Source: Methylotenera sp. L2L1
Lineage (GTDB): Bacteria; Pseudomonadota; Gammaproteobacteria; Burkholderiales; Methylophilaceae
DNA length: 64,000 nucleotides
Direction: 5' to 3'
Assembly: GCF_000744605.1 (NCBI RefSeq)
Contig: NZ_JQMG01000001.1
Location: 1,302,001 to 1,366,000 of the forward strand
Positions 27,660 through 37,108 of this stretch are shown piece after piece. The notes under the pieces are model-generated. The model was given only the letters and a program-made list of their open reading frames with translations, was not told where the DNA came from and ran no database searches. A program made the translations under genes and the position numbers. The first letter of the stretch is position 1. Every line of letters begins with the position of its first letter.

Positions 27660-28985
27660 ATGAGTAATCAAGATCTATTAAACCGCAGTATGCAATCGGT
27701 GTGGCATCCCTGCACGCAGATGAAGCAGCACGAATCTTTTCCGCTAACGCCGATACAACGGGGGGAGGGGGTCTGGCTTTATGATGCAGACGGTAAAAAA
27801 TATTTAGACACCGTCAGCTCCTGGTGGGTGAATCTGTTCGGACACAACAATCCGCACATCAAAGATGCCATCAAGCAACAACTGGATACATTAGAGCACG
27901 TAATGTTGGCTGGCTTTACGCACGAGCCGGTAATTAGCCTTTCTGAGAAGTTAGCCCAACTTACGGGTCTTGGACATGCGTTTTACGCCAGTGATGGTGC
28001 AAGTGCTACCGAGATTGCGTTAAAGATGAGCTTTCACTATTGGCGTAATATTGGCCAGGCTAATAAGTCCAAATTTATTAGCCTGCAAAATAGTTACCAC
28101 GGTGAAACACTAGGCGCGTTGAGTGTGACGGACGTTGCCATTTTTAAAGACACTTACGCGCCCTTATTAAGGCAGTCTGCGCAAATGCCTAGCCCAGATT
28201 TTAGGTTGGCAGAAGCAGGTGAAAGTGCGGAAGATTACGCACTGCGTTGTGCCGAGCAACTGAAAAGCTATATAGCCCAGCATCATGCAGAGTTGGCGGC
28301 ATTTATTATTGAGCCGCTGGTACAGTGTGCCGCTGGCATGGCGATGTATCATCCGACTTACCTTGCTCAAGCACGCGAGATTTGTACGCAATATCAGGTG
28401 CATTTAATTGCAGATGAGATTGCCGTGGGGTTTGGCCGCACTGGCTCGATGTTTGCGACTGAACAAGCAAAAACTGAGGGGGGCAAAGTAAGTGATATCG
28501 CTGATTTTGTTTGCCTTTCTAAAGGCATTACTGGCGGGTATTTACCCTTATCGGCCGTGCTAACAACAGACACTATTTACCAAGCATTTTATGATGACAG
28601 TACGGTGCGTGGTTTTTTACATAGCCATAGTTATACCGGGAATCCATTAGCATGTAGCGCGGCATTAGCAACGTTGGATATTTTCGAGTCACAAAATATC
28701 GTACAGAAAAATCTTGAGAAATCTGCATTGATTTTGAAAGAGATGCAAGTGCTTACTCACCTGCCTATCCAACATTTACGTCATCAAGGAATGATTTTTG
28801 CGTTTGATGTGGTGACGGACAATGCGCAGTTTTCAAAACAATGTTACCAAACGGCAATGCAGCAAGGCTTGTTATTAAGGCCTATAGGCAATACGGTTTA
28901 CTTTATGCCGCCCTATACCATTAATGAAGCTGAAATTGCGTTCATGGTGGGTCAAACTAATGCAGTGATTCAGAGTATTTTATGA
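27660..28985 (+). CDS. bioA: Adenosylmethionine-8-amino-7-oxononanoate aminotransferase BioA
   Basis: Biotin pathway enzyme that converts KAPA to DAPA using S-adenosylmethionine as amino donor. Visible are VWHPCTQM at 14-21, the SSWWVNLFGH signature at 53-62, the ADEIAVGFGRTG block with the PLP aspartate near 252, and the Schiff-base lysine K288 in CLSKGITGG. Length 441. ATG at 27660 is chosen because the family begins close to this point; the frame is open to 27609. Other bio genes are absent from the window. dacB overlaps its stop by four bases, so the two are co-translated. Confidence 0.95.
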   Translation: MSNQDLLNRSMQSVWHPCTQMKQHESFPLTPIQRGEGVWLYDADGKKYLDTVSSWWVNLFGHNNPHIKDAIKQQLDTLEHVMLAGFTHEPVISLSEKLAQLTGLGHAFYASDGASATEIALKMSFHYWRNIGQANKSKFISLQNSYHGETLGALSVTDVAIFKDTYAPLLRQSAQMPSPDFRLAEAGESAEDYALRCAEQLKSYIAQHHAELAAFIIEPLVQCAAGMAMYHPTYLAQAREICTQYQVHLIADEIAVGFGRTGSMFATEQAKTEGGKVSDIADFVCLSKGITGGYLPLSAVLTTDTIYQAFYDDSTVRGFLHSHSYTGNPLACSAALATLDIFESQNIVQKNLEKSALILKEMQVLTHLPIQHLRHQGMIFAFDVVTDNAQFSKQCYQTAMQQGLLLRPIGNTVYFMPPYTINEAEIAFMVGQTNAVIQSIL

Positions 28986-30400
28986 AAAGATTCGCGCTAT
29001 TTTTTGGTTTGACCTTGTGTTGCCTGCAAGCACAAGCTGAACTTCCCATCACGGTTGCCACTGCTCTTAAAGAAGCGGGCGTCCCGCAGCAGAATGTATC
29101 GGTGTATGTGCAAGCGGTGGATAGTCGTGTCGCTATCTTAAAACACAATGCAGACAAAAGCATGAATCCTGCATCAGTCATGAAAATGGTCACCACCAAT
29201 GCTGCACTTGATTTGCTCACCCCAGCTTATCGCTGGAAGACAGAGTTGTACCATGATGGCTATATTAAAAATTGGGTATTAAATGGCAATTTAATGATTA
29301 AAGGCTATGGTGACCCCAGTTTTAAAGCGCAGGATTTTTGGCGTTTATTAATGAGCTTAAGGCAGGCAGGTGTTAAAAAAATTAACGGTGATTTAATTAT
29401 TGATAAAACTTACTTTGCCGACGATGTTGATAACGGTATTAGTTTTGATGATGAAAAATGGCGTGCTTATAATGCACAGCCCAGTGCTTTTTCTGTGAAT
29501 GGCCGTAGCACAAGTTTCAGGTTTAGCGCGAACACTGATCTAGTGAGTGTGAGTCAGGAGTTTGAATTACCTGAGGTGACGATAGTTAATAACATGAAGA
29601 CAACGCAGGGTGATTGTGGAAACTGGCGTGGCAGAATGAACTATGATGTCCAGATGAACACCAATAGAGCAGTGGTCACTTTTAATGGGGTTTATGCGCC
29701 AGATTGCGGGGAACGGTTCTTAGAATTGAGCTTGTTTGATGATGCGCAATATGCATTTTTCACATTCAAGAAAGTATGGCGAGAATTAGGTGGGGATTTT
29801 ACCGGTACACTTAAGCGTCAATCAACCCCCAGCACAGCCACTAAGCTGCTTGAACAGACTTCTGAACCGTTAGGTAGTGTAGTCAGAGATATTAATAAAT
29901 GGAGTAATAACCTGATGGCGCGGCAGTTGTTGCTGACGATAGCAGCAGAAAAGGCAGGCCCTCCTGCCACCGTGGCAAAAGGGGTGAAGGCGATTAAGGA
30001 TTGGCTGGCTGCCAGTGGGTTGAGTGCTAATAGTTTGAATGTTAGTGGACTAGTGATTGAAAATGGCTCAGGATTATCGCGTATAGAACGTATCAGTGCA
30101 GAGCAGCTAGGTAAGATGTTAGTAGGTGCTTACTTAAGTCCGGTGATGCCTGAATTCATGGCGTCTATGCCGATTTTGTCGTTAGATGGCACTGTGAAAC
30201 AACGCTTGCAAGATAGTGCATCGAATGGACGTGCTCATCTTAAAACTGGCTCCATTAATGGCGTAAGTGCAATCGCAGGGTATGTGTTAGATGCAAACGG
30301 GCATCGCCATGTGATGGTGATGTTAGTGAATCATGCGAATGCGGGTGCCAGCCGAGATGCGCAAGATGCCTTGGTGGAGTGGGTGCATCAATTGCCTTGA
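28982..30400 (+). CDS. dacB: D-alanyl-D-alanine carboxypeptidase/endopeptidase PBP4
   Basis: Periplasmic class C low-molecular-weight penicillin-binding protein that trims and cleaves peptidoglycan cross-links. The signal peptide ends at AQA. The three active-site motifs are present: SVMK (S65, K68), SNN (308-310) and KTG (421-423). Length 472 matches E. coli DacB (477). ATG overlaps the bioA stop in ATGA, an unusual pairing of biotin and cell-wall genes that is probably only transcriptional. Confidence 0.94.
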   Translation: MKRFALFFGLTLCCLQAQAELPITVATALKEAGVPQQNVSVYVQAVDSRVAILKHNADKSMNPASVMKMVTTNAALDLLTPAYRWKTELYHDGYIKNWVLNGNLMIKGYGDPSFKAQDFWRLLMSLRQAGVKKINGDLIIDKTYFADDVDNGISFDDEKWRAYNAQPSAFSVNGRSTSFRFSANTDLVSVSQEFELPEVTIVNNMKTTQGDCGNWRGRMNYDVQMNTNRAVVTFNGVYAPDCGERFLELSLFDDAQYAFFTFKKVWRELGGDFTGTLKRQSTPSTATKLLEQTSEPLGSVVRDINKWSNNLMARQLLLTIAAEKAGPPATVAKGVKAIKDWLAASGLSANSLNVSGLVIENGSGLSRIERISAEQLGKMLVGAYLSPVMPEFMASMPILSLDGTVKQRLQDSASNGRAHLKTGSINGVSAIAGYVLDANGHRHVMVMLVNHANAGASRDAQDALVEWVHQLP

Positions 30401-30508
30401 GTTGACGCCTGAGAGGTTAACGTCGGGTGCAAAATTGAAGTATGATTATGCATTAAGTCTTTCTAATTTAGATACAGTTAATTTAAATACAACGCTACAG
30501 GACATAGA

Positions 30509-30982
30509 ATGAAATTTTTAGGATCATTACTCGCAGGGCTTTGCTTGTTAAGCTTAAGTGCCTGCCAAGCTGAGCCAAATCAGTCAGCATCAGATAAATC
30601 AACAGTAAAGGAAGTAAAAGCGATGTCAGAGCAAGTGAAAGAGTTGCAAAAGATTGATACATTAGTCGGTGAAGGCCGTGAAGCTGAGCCTGGCTTTAAT
30701 GTGACTGTGCATTACACTGGTTGGCTCTATGATCCATCTGCTCAAGATGGTAAGGGTAAAAAGTTTGATAGCAGTGTAGACCGTAAAGAACCATTTGTAT
30801 TTTTCTTAGGTGGTGGTCAAGTGATTCAGGGTTGGGATGAAGGTTTTGCTGGCATGAAAATCGGTGGTAAACGTACATTGATTATCCCATCAGAAATGGG
30901 CTACGGCGCGCGTGGCGCAGGTGGAGTGATTCCACCAAATGCTGATCTGATTTTTGATGTGGAATTATTAGGCGTTAAATAA
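30509..30982 (+). CDS. FKBP-type peptidyl-prolyl isomerase lipoprotein
   Basis: Envelope isomerase with a lipoprotein signal peptide ending in the lipobox LSAC (C19), a low-complexity linker to about residue 40, and a single FKBP domain ([53 protein letters not shown]). Length 157. ATG at 30509 with ACAGGACATAGA upstream. A second FKBP gene, cytoplasmic in type, is at 12155-12781. Confidence 0.92.
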   Translation: MKFLGSLLAGLCLLSLSACQAEPNQSASDKSTVKEVKAMSEQVKELQKIDTLVGEGREAEPGFNVTVHYTGWLYDPSAQDGKGKKFDSSVDRKEPFVFFLGGGQVIQGWDEGFAGMKIGGKRTLIIPSEMGYGARGAGGVIPPNADLIFDVELLGVK

Positions 30983-31094
30983 TTCATCAGTAGTTTATTG
31001 ACCATAGTTAGCATTTGGTAGCGCTTGTATTGGGCGCTATCAGCGTGTTTTGCAATTGGTTATTGATTAGACCTAACGGTACGAGAGATGGAAC

Positions 31095-31523
31095 ATGAAA
31101 GTTAGTATAAAGTGGATTGACGGTGTAAGTTTTGTCGGTGAGTCTGAGACCGGCCATGCGGTTGTGCTCGATGGTGCGCCTGAAAACGGAGGCCGTAACA
31201 TTGGCATGCGTCCGATGGAAATGCTGTTAATCGGCATGGGTGGTTGCACTTCATTTGATGTGGTGGCTATTCTGAAAAAAGCACGTCAGCCAATTTTTGA
31301 TTGCGTTGCCGAAATTGATGCAACACGGGCTGATGAGATTCCAAAAGTATTTACCAAGATTCACGTGCACTTTGTGATTACTGGCGATCATTTAAACCCT
31401 GTGCAAGTTGAGCGTGCGGTTAAATTATCTGCTGAAAAATATTGTTCAGCTTCTATTATGTTAAGCAAAAGCGTAGAAATCACGCATGACTTTGAAATTA
31501 AACCATTGACGCTGGAAGCATAG
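31095..31523 (+). CDS. OsmC-family peroxiredoxin-like protein (YhfA type)
   Basis: OsmC/Ohr superfamily thiol protein. Two family cysteines are present: C51 in GMGGCTSFDV and C117 in EKYCSASIML. Length 142 and the KVSIKWIDGVSFVGE start match E. coli YhfA rather than the stress-inducible OsmC. Probably reduces hydroperoxides or small electrophiles in the cytoplasm. ATG at 31095. A strong hairpin terminator follows. Confidence 0.92.
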   Translation: MKVSIKWIDGVSFVGESETGHAVVLDGAPENGGRNIGMRPMEMLLIGMGGCTSFDVVAILKKARQPIFDCVAEIDATRADEIPKVFTKIHVHFVITGDHLNPVQVERAVKLSAEKYCSASIMLSKSVEITHDFEIKPLTLEA

Positions 31524-31580
31524 GCTGTAGTGAATTGTAAGCTGATGACACGTGATCATTAGGTGGTAGTTGGCATGATA

Positions 31581-31607
31581 AAAAAGGATGATATTTTCAT
31601 CCTTTTT
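31581..31607. terminator. Bidirectional hairpin terminator
   Basis: AAAAAGGATGA (31581-31591) pairs perfectly with TCATCCTTTTT (31597-31607) around TATTT, with further T residues downstream. It lies between the OsmC-type gene and the convergent LysR gene and can end both. Confidence 0.88.
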
Positions 31608-31655
31608 TTATATTCGTTGAAACTCGCTGTATTCATTACTTTTTAGACCATTGTT

Positions 31656-32552
31656 TTATAAAGCGTTGTTTTGCTGCAAAGCAAAATCTTTAATGAGCTC
31701 AGACACAAGCGTGTTAGCTAAATGCTTTTTTACAGTAACTGCATAAAAGTTTTCATTGATATTTGGTAATGTCATATAAGCAGTTAAAGTGCCAGCAGAG
31801 ATTTCATCTTTTACTACCACGTCAGGCATCACTGCAAGTGCATTGCTGTCCCTAGCTAGTAGCCTAAGCATCGCCATATCGTCCGCCTCTCCAACAACAT
31901 TAGGTTGAAATTGATATTGTGCGCATAGCCCATCAAACGCTGATCTGATCGGTGTCCCTGGTGCTGGTAATATCCAATCTAAAGACTTGTAGTCGTCATT
32001 AAACTTTTTACTTAGCTTAAGCCCAGGAGCTCCTATCACTGAGATAGGCTGCTGTACTAGCAACTGACATTGCCAAAGTTGCTTATTTGTACCACTCACT
32101 TCGATATTGGTGAGCACCAAATCAAACTGATGATTTGCAAGTTCGGTTAATAAGTTTGTTTGCCCGCGCGCCGCGATGTTTAATTTTACTTTTGGATTGT
32201 TCATCAATGGCTTAACGAACACCTCAACAAAGTTACGAGACATTGTTGATAACATCCCTATTTTAAGCGTCTGGCTTTCTTTATGCAGACCATTTTTAAG
32301 CATGGCCTCTAATTCGTCACCTATATTAAATATAGATTCAGCATAAGAGAACGTGATATTTCCGGCATCAGTCAATAATAACTTTCGATTCTGCCTTGTA
32401 AATAGCTGGTTTCCGATACTTTCCTCTAAAAGTTTAATTTGAACAGACAATGCAGACTGCGAAACATGCAGCGCCTCAGCCGCTTTTGTCAGATTGCCAA
32501 TCTTGGCGACATGCCAGAAGTAATTTAAGTGGTGGTAGTTAAGTTTTGCCAT
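31656..32552 (-). CDS. LysR-family regulator (NhaR-like), divergent from sbtA
   Basis: Winged helix-turn-helix at 3-62 (LNYHHLNYFWHVAKIGNLTKAA, then SQSALSVQIKLLEE), effector-binding domain from about 93 to 290. The YHHLNYFWHVAK start resembles NhaR, the sodium-responsive activator of a sodium/proton antiporter. Length 298. ATG at 32552. It diverges from the SbtA permease operon across 244 nt rich in inverted repeats, so it is the probable activator of that operon. A sodium or bicarbonate signal is inference. Confidence 0.9.
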   Translation of the reverse strand: MAKLNYHHLNYFWHVAKIGNLTKAAEALHVSQSALSVQIKLLEESIGNQLFTRQNRKLLLTDAGNITFSYAESIFNIGDELEAMLKNGLHKESQTLKIGMLSTMSRNFVEVFVKPLMNNPKVKLNIAARGQTNLLTELANHQFDLVLTNIEVSGTNKQLWQCQLLVQQPISVIGAPGLKLSKKFNDDYKSLDWILPAPGTPIRSAFDGLCAQYQFQPNVVGEADDMAMLRLLARDSNALAVMPDVVVKDEISAGTLTAYMTLPNINENFYAVTVKKHLANTLVSELIKDFALQQNNAL

Positions 32553-32737
32553 ATTTCAACACGCAGAAATTAATTAATTAAAAATACTTCTCATCATTAA
32601 ACTAATGTGAGAGCGCAATACAAAACAAACGTGACTTTCTTATTATTTGAAATGACTATTGACAAGATAGTGGTGTTAGATGAAGTAAATAATTAATTTT
32701 CATTTGCATACTGAGCTTGCAAAGTCAGTATTTTATC

Positions 32738-32785
32738 GTTCTGTATTATAGAACTATTAAATACAAAAAATATATTATACAGAAC
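32738..32785. promoter_or_regulatory. Inverted repeats upstream of the sbtA operon
   Basis: GTTCTGTATTAT (from 32738) and ATTATACAGAAC (ending 32785) form an inverted repeat with one mismatched pair. A second AGAAC (32750-32754) makes a closer GTTCT-N7-AGAAC palindrome. The three half-sites end 12-18 nt before the sbtA start, suitable for a dimeric regulator such as the divergent LysR protein. Confidence 0.5.
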
Positions 32786-32802
32786 AATTAACATCGGTGA
32801 AA

Positions 32803-33810
32803 ATGGCGACTATTACAAATAGGGACTATCAATTGAACAGTTTTCAAAGTTTGTTAACGCCGTCTATCATGTTTTTTGCTTTAGGTTTTGTTGCGCAATT
32901 AATTAAGTCTGATTTAAAGCTTCCTGTCGAACTGACAAAGTCAATTACGATTTATTTGTTAATCAGTGTTGGAATACACGGTGGAATAGAACTTTCACAT
33001 GCAACATTTTTGGATGCTGTGCCCTCAATATTCACCGCAATAGCACTTGGGGTGTTATTGCCTATTATTGCTTATCTGATTATTAATAAAGTTGGGAAAA
33101 TTGACCATTTAAATGCAGTTGCTATCGCTACACATTATGGCTCGGTGAGCGCGGGTACATTCCTAACGGCGATTGCATTTTTGGAGGCGCTTCATATAGA
33201 TTTCGAAAAGTATCCAATTATTATGTTGGCTATTATGGAGTCCCCTGCAATTTTAGTGGGGTTGGTAATGGCGTCATATTTAAGAGGAAAGCATTTAAAT
33301 AACTCTGGGGCTATACAGTCGAATAAGTCTGAATTAATTAAAGAGGCGTTTACTAATGGAAGTATTGTACTTTTAATGGGTGGTTTGCTGATAGGAGATA
33401 TTGCAACAGAAAAAAGTATAAAAACTATCCTACCTTTCTTTGATCACTTGTTTATGGGTGTTTTATGTGTATTTTTATTATCCATGGGTATGGAGGCTGG
33501 AAAGAAAATAAGTGACTTTAAAGTTGCAGGTAAGTTTTTAATTTGCTTTGGTGCACTCATGCCATTAATTTCTGGGTTAATAGGCGTGATGATAGGGGTC
33601 TACTTGTTAAATTTTAGCGTTGGCGGCTCAACCCTTGTGGGTGTGTTGGCGGCAAGCGCATCCTATATTGCAGTGCCACCAGCGATGAGGATGGCAATAC
33701 CAGAGGCAAATCCTTCTATTTATTTAACGTTAGCTTTAGGGATTACCTTTCCATTTAACGTTGTTTTTGGAATCCCACTTTATTATAGTTTCGCTAACTT
33801 TTTACTTTAA
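32803..33810 (+). CDS. sbtA: Sodium-dependent bicarbonate permease, SbtA family
   Basis: About ten transmembrane helices in two inverted halves, matching the SbtA family of sodium-bicarbonate symporters known from cyanobacterial carbon concentration. Family sequences are THYGSVSAGTFLTA near 110-123, MAIMESPAILVGL near 146 and LAASASYIAVPPAMRMAIPEANPS near 284-307. Length 335. ATG at 32803 is preferred; a GTG at 32797 is in frame and neither has a strong Shine-Dalgarno sequence. First gene of a five-gene operon: a PII gene starts 12 nt after it. In a methylotroph it could feed bicarbonate to carboxylases, which is inference. Confidence 0.9.
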   Translation: MATITNRDYQLNSFQSLLTPSIMFFALGFVAQLIKSDLKLPVELTKSITIYLLISVGIHGGIELSHATFLDAVPSIFTAIALGVLLPIIAYLIINKVGKIDHLNAVAIATHYGSVSAGTFLTAIAFLEALHIDFEKYPIIMLAIMESPAILVGLVMASYLRGKHLNNSGAIQSNKSELIKEAFTNGSIVLLMGGLLIGDIATEKSIKTILPFFDHLFMGVLCVFLLSMGMEAGKKISDFKVAGKFLICFGALMPLISGLIGVMIGVYLLNFSVGGSTLVGVLAASASYIAVPPAMRMAIPEANPSIYLTLALGITFPFNVVFGIPLYYSFANFLL

Positions 33811-33822
33811 GGTTGTTTTATC

Positions 33823-34116
33823 ATGTTTAGTGTTAAAAGAATTGAGCTTGTCATTGAAGCTGTTGAAAAGCAAAGAGTGATTTCCACCTTAAAAGCTGTC
33901 AATATATTCAACTACACCATATACAACCATGTGGGCGGATATGGTGAGAGGGGGGCAAGAGGTGACTTGGCATTCGGTGAAAAGTTTGAAAACGTGACGT
34001 TTGTGATTGCTTGCCCAGAAAATCGGCTAACTACGATCATTGAGTCACTACGCCCCATATTGAAAAGTTATGGTGGGATGTGTTTAGTATCAGATGCTCA
34101 ATGGATAATACATTAA
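33823..34116 (+). CDS. PII-like protein, SbtB type
   Basis: A 97-residue PII-superfamily trimeric signal protein. RIELVIEAVEKQRVISTLKA is the first strand-helix and HVGGYGERGARGDLAFGEKFENV spans the T-loop in the style of SbtB, which binds adenine nucleotides including cAMP and regulates SbtA. The canonical GlnB T-loop tyrosine and the C-terminal SbtB CGPxxC redox loop are not evident (it ends YGGMCLVSDAQWIIH). ATG at 33823. The 12-nt gap after sbtA supports a regulatory pair. Confidence 0.88.
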   Translation: MFSVKRIELVIEAVEKQRVISTLKAVNIFNYTIYNHVGGYGERGARGDLAFGEKFENVTFVIACPENRLTTIIESLRPILKSYGGMCLVSDAQWIIH

Positions 34117-34133
34117 TTAATTAAGTGAGCTGC

Positions 34134-35795
34134 ATGGAAAATAACACCAATAAGAAAAAACCAATACAAAGGTTATTTGATCTTTTATCTCTAGAGAGAA
34201 AAGACATTAACCTGCTTGTTGTGCTCACTTTTGGGTACGGAGTGCTTGGTATCGCAACGCCAATTGCCGTGCAGGCACTTGTCAACATAGTCACGATGGG
34301 TGGGCTTTTACAGCCACTTTTTGTGGTGTCGTTAATATTGTTTGTGTTGCTGCTGTTGTCTGGTGCACTGTATGTGTTTGAAGCCTATGTGGTAGAGCTC
34401 ATACAGAGAAGATTGTTTGTGAGAACTGCAATCAATGCCGCTAAAAATGGTCAGGGTGTTGATGCGTCGGTGTATGACAACAGTAACCCAGTTGAACTAA
34501 TGAATCGATTTTTTGATATCAGCACGGTTCAAAAATCTGCAGCCACACTTCTTACCGTTAGCCTAGCAGCCTTCTTGCAAGGCTTTATCGGCAGTGTCAT
34601 TTTAATTTTTTATAGTCTCTATTTTGCAATTATTGTATTTGTGTTGTTAGCTTTACTGGCATTTATTATTTTTGTATTAGGTAGAAATGGGATTAATACA
34701 GCTATCGATGAATCTAAAACAAAGTATGCAACAGCGGCATGGTTGGAAACGATTGCCAGAAATTTCTATGTTTTTAAATTTTTTAATGGATTAGCGCGTG
34801 CTAATCGTTTAAGCAACGATTTAGCGAATCTCTACACAAAAAAACGAAAAGAACACTTCAGGACTTTGCTTTTTCAGAATATCGGCGCTGTGACCCTATA
34901 CGCAATTGTTGGCACATTAATGCTGGCCTTAGGTGGGGGGCTTGTGATTACAGGGCAAATTAATTTAGGCCAATTTGTTGCAGCAGAGCTTATTATATTT
35001 GGCGTGCTGGCGGCGTTTGTTCGTTTTATCAGCAAGCTTGAGTATTTTTACGATATGTTGGCTGCACTTGATAAGATTGGTTTTTTGGAGGATTTGCCTC
35101 AAGAAACTATCGGAACCTATTCTATTCCTACAACTGGTTTAACCGAGGTTGAGGCATTTAATATCTCATTCAACTATTCTCAAAAAATTAAGTTGCTTAA
35201 GAACGTAAGTTTTAAACTCAATCAAGGTGAAAGTGTTTCTATTTTAGGTGAGTCTGGTGCAGGCAAAACCACTTTAATCGGCATGCTCACAGGGCTCAGA
35301 CAGCCATCCATTGGTCGCATTGAATTTAATGGAAATGACTTAAGACAACTCAATCAAAACATCCTTAGAAATGCGATTGGTATTGCTGGCAGAGTTGAGG
35401 TAATTGAGGGATCTATTATTGAAAATATTGTGCTCGATAGGGAGCATATTACTTTAAACAATATTAACCAAATCTTAGATGAGTTAGGGTTGTTGGAGGA
35501 TCTCACTAATTTAGAAAATGGCCTTGATACTCAGCTGACTGCTTTTGGAGCGCCTTTGTCCACAACACAAATTCAACGTTTAATGTTAGCTCGAGCTATT
35601 GTTGGTAAACCTAATTTACTGATTATAGATGGCCTATTAGATAATTTAACTAGTCCTGAGTTGGGCTCAGTGCTCAATCTTTTGAAAGTTCATCAGGCAG
35701 ATTGGATGCTGGTAGTCGCGACTCGTTTTGAACATATCGCGAATCAATTCAATCATACGATTTTATTAAATCAGCAAGATGGTGAACTAGCGTGA
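34134..35795 (+). CDS. ABC exporter (permease-ATPase fusion) with degenerate ATPase site
   Basis: Type I secretion-like half transporter: six transmembrane helices in residues 1-310, nucleotide-binding domain from about 335. Walker A GESGAGKT at 372-379 is intact. Other motifs are altered: the Q-loop glutamine is replaced (IGIAGRVEVIEG), the signature is LSTTQ instead of LSGGQ (near 475), Walker B ends DG instead of DE (LLIIDG near 495-500), and the H-loop histidine is Thr (VVATRFE near 529). No N-terminal C39 peptidase domain. ATG at 34134, preceded by AAGTGAG; an in-frame GTG at 34125 is less likely. The HlyD gene overlaps its stop. It may hydrolyse ATP poorly or act as a nucleotide-gated channel. 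Confidence 0.9.
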   Translation: MENNTNKKKPIQRLFDLLSLERKDINLLVVLTFGYGVLGIATPIAVQALVNIVTMGGLLQPLFVVSLILFVLLLLSGALYVFEAYVVELIQRRLFVRTAINAAKNGQGVDASVYDNSNPVELMNRFFDISTVQKSAATLLTVSLAAFLQGFIGSVILIFYSLYFAIIVFVLLALLAFIIFVLGRNGINTAIDESKTKYATAAWLETIARNFYVFKFFNGLARANRLSNDLANLYTKKRKEHFRTLLFQNIGAVTLYAIVGTLMLALGGGLVITGQINLGQFVAAELIIFGVLAAFVRFISKLEYFYDMLAALDKIGFLEDLPQETIGTYSIPTTGLTEVEAFNISFNYSQKIKLLKNVSFKLNQGESVSILGESGAGKTTLIGMLTGLRQPSIGRIEFNGNDLRQLNQNILRNAIGIAGRVEVIEGSIIENIVLDREHITLNNINQILDELGLLEDLTNLENGLDTQLTAFGAPLSTTQIQRLMLARAIVGKPNLLIIDGLLDNLTSPELGSVLNLLKVHQADWMLVVATRFEHIANQFNHTILLNQQDGELA

Positions 35796-37108
35796 GTGCG
35801 GATAATAAACTGTTTAATGATGCCCTAGTAGCAACGGAAACGCCGGAGTTTGTGGTTCGTTATGTGAAAATTCTTGCGATATTGTTTTTTGCTTTGCCGA
35901 TTATCGCGATGTTTCTTCCTTGGCAACAGAATGTGACGGCAATCGGGAAAGTCACCGCATTTTCGCCATCTGAAAGAGTGCAAACGATTGATGCGCCTGT
36001 CAGTGGGGTAATCAGTAAGTGGTATGTTCAAGAAGGTAGCGTTGTTAAAGAAGGGGATGTCTTACTCGAAGTAAGTGATATTGACCCTATGTTCAAAGAC
36101 AGATTGGAAGCCCAAAGAAACAATCTCCAAACTAAATTAAATGCGAAACAAGACGAACTGAAGTCCTACCAAGTACAGCAACAGAACTTAATGAGCTCGC
36201 GGGATGCAAAAATTTCTGCGGCGCAATTCAAGTTAGATGTGGCTAATCAAAAAATACTTTCCACGACTGAAGCGATTAGCGCTGCAAAAGCCACAGCTGA
36301 TGCAGCTGAGTTTCAAAGTAACCGTATGCAACGTTTGTTTGTCGATGGCTTAGTGTCTAAACGTGATTTAGAGGTTGCAGAAAGGGATCTGATTATCGCC
36401 CATCGCAATTTAATTAGCGCACAAGCTCAACATAATTCTGCAAAAGCAGAAGCACAGTCAGCCAAAGCCGAAATCCTACAAATACGCGCAGATACTCAGG
36501 CATCACTAGATTCTAGTTCGGCTGTCATTAATAAAATCAAAGGGGAGTTGGCTGATAGTCAAAACAGTTTAACAAGCTCAGAAATCAACTTATCACGCCA
36601 AAATATGCAGAGAATTGTTGCGCCTAGAGCGGGTACCATCTTTAGGCTCCCAGTCAACTCTCAGTCACAAATGATCTCTCAAGGACAGCCCTTGCTTGTG
36701 ATATTGCCCGAAACGAATGCAAGGGCGGTAGAGCTTTGGGTAGATGGGCGTGATGCACCACTTATTACGACGGATACTTCAGTGAGGCTTGAGTTTGAAG
36801 GCTGGCCTGCAATTCAAGTGCCAGGATGGGCAAAGATAGGGATTGGTACGTTTTCAGGAAAAGTCTCTTTCGTAGACCCTACAGATAATGGCACAGGTAG
36901 TTTTAGAGTCATGGTGGTTCCTGATGAGAACTACCCCGACTGGCCCTCGGCAAGATTTTTAAGGCAGGGGATTAGTGCCAAGGGTTGGATATTATTAGAA
37001 AATGTAACGATTGGTTATGAGATATGGCGTTTGCTGAATGGATTCCCGGCAAGAATTCCAGAGCTACAGACGTATCCTAACGAAAAAGTAATGTACGATA
37101 AAAAATGA
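35792..37108 (+). CDS. HlyD-family periplasmic adaptor
   Basis: Membrane-fusion protein joining an inner-membrane exporter to TolC. One transmembrane helix (about 29-45), then lipoyl halves (VQTIDAPVSGVISKWYVQEGS and NMQRIVAPRAGTIFRL), a long alpha-helical hairpin between about 105 and 265, and a beta-barrel domain. The start is GTG at 35792 inside the GTGA overlap with the ABC gene; no closer ATG would keep the membrane helix. Length 438. Its dedicated position shows it works with the flanking ABC and TolC proteins. Confidence 0.9.
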   Translation: MSADNKLFNDALVATETPEFVVRYVKILAILFFALPIIAMFLPWQQNVTAIGKVTAFSPSERVQTIDAPVSGVISKWYVQEGSVVKEGDVLLEVSDIDPMFKDRLEAQRNNLQTKLNAKQDELKSYQVQQQNLMSSRDAKISAAQFKLDVANQKILSTTEAISAAKATADAAEFQSNRMQRLFVDGLVSKRDLEVAERDLIIAHRNLISAQAQHNSAKAEAQSAKAEILQIRADTQASLDSSSAVINKIKGELADSQNSLTSSEINLSRQNMQRIVAPRAGTIFRLPVNSQSQMISQGQPLLVILPETNARAVELWVDGRDAPLITTDTSVRLEFEGWPAIQVPGWAKIGIGTFSGKVSFVDPTDNGTGSFRVMVVPDENYPDWPSARFLRQGISAKGWILLENVTIGYEIWRLLNGFPARIPELQTYPNEKVMYDKK

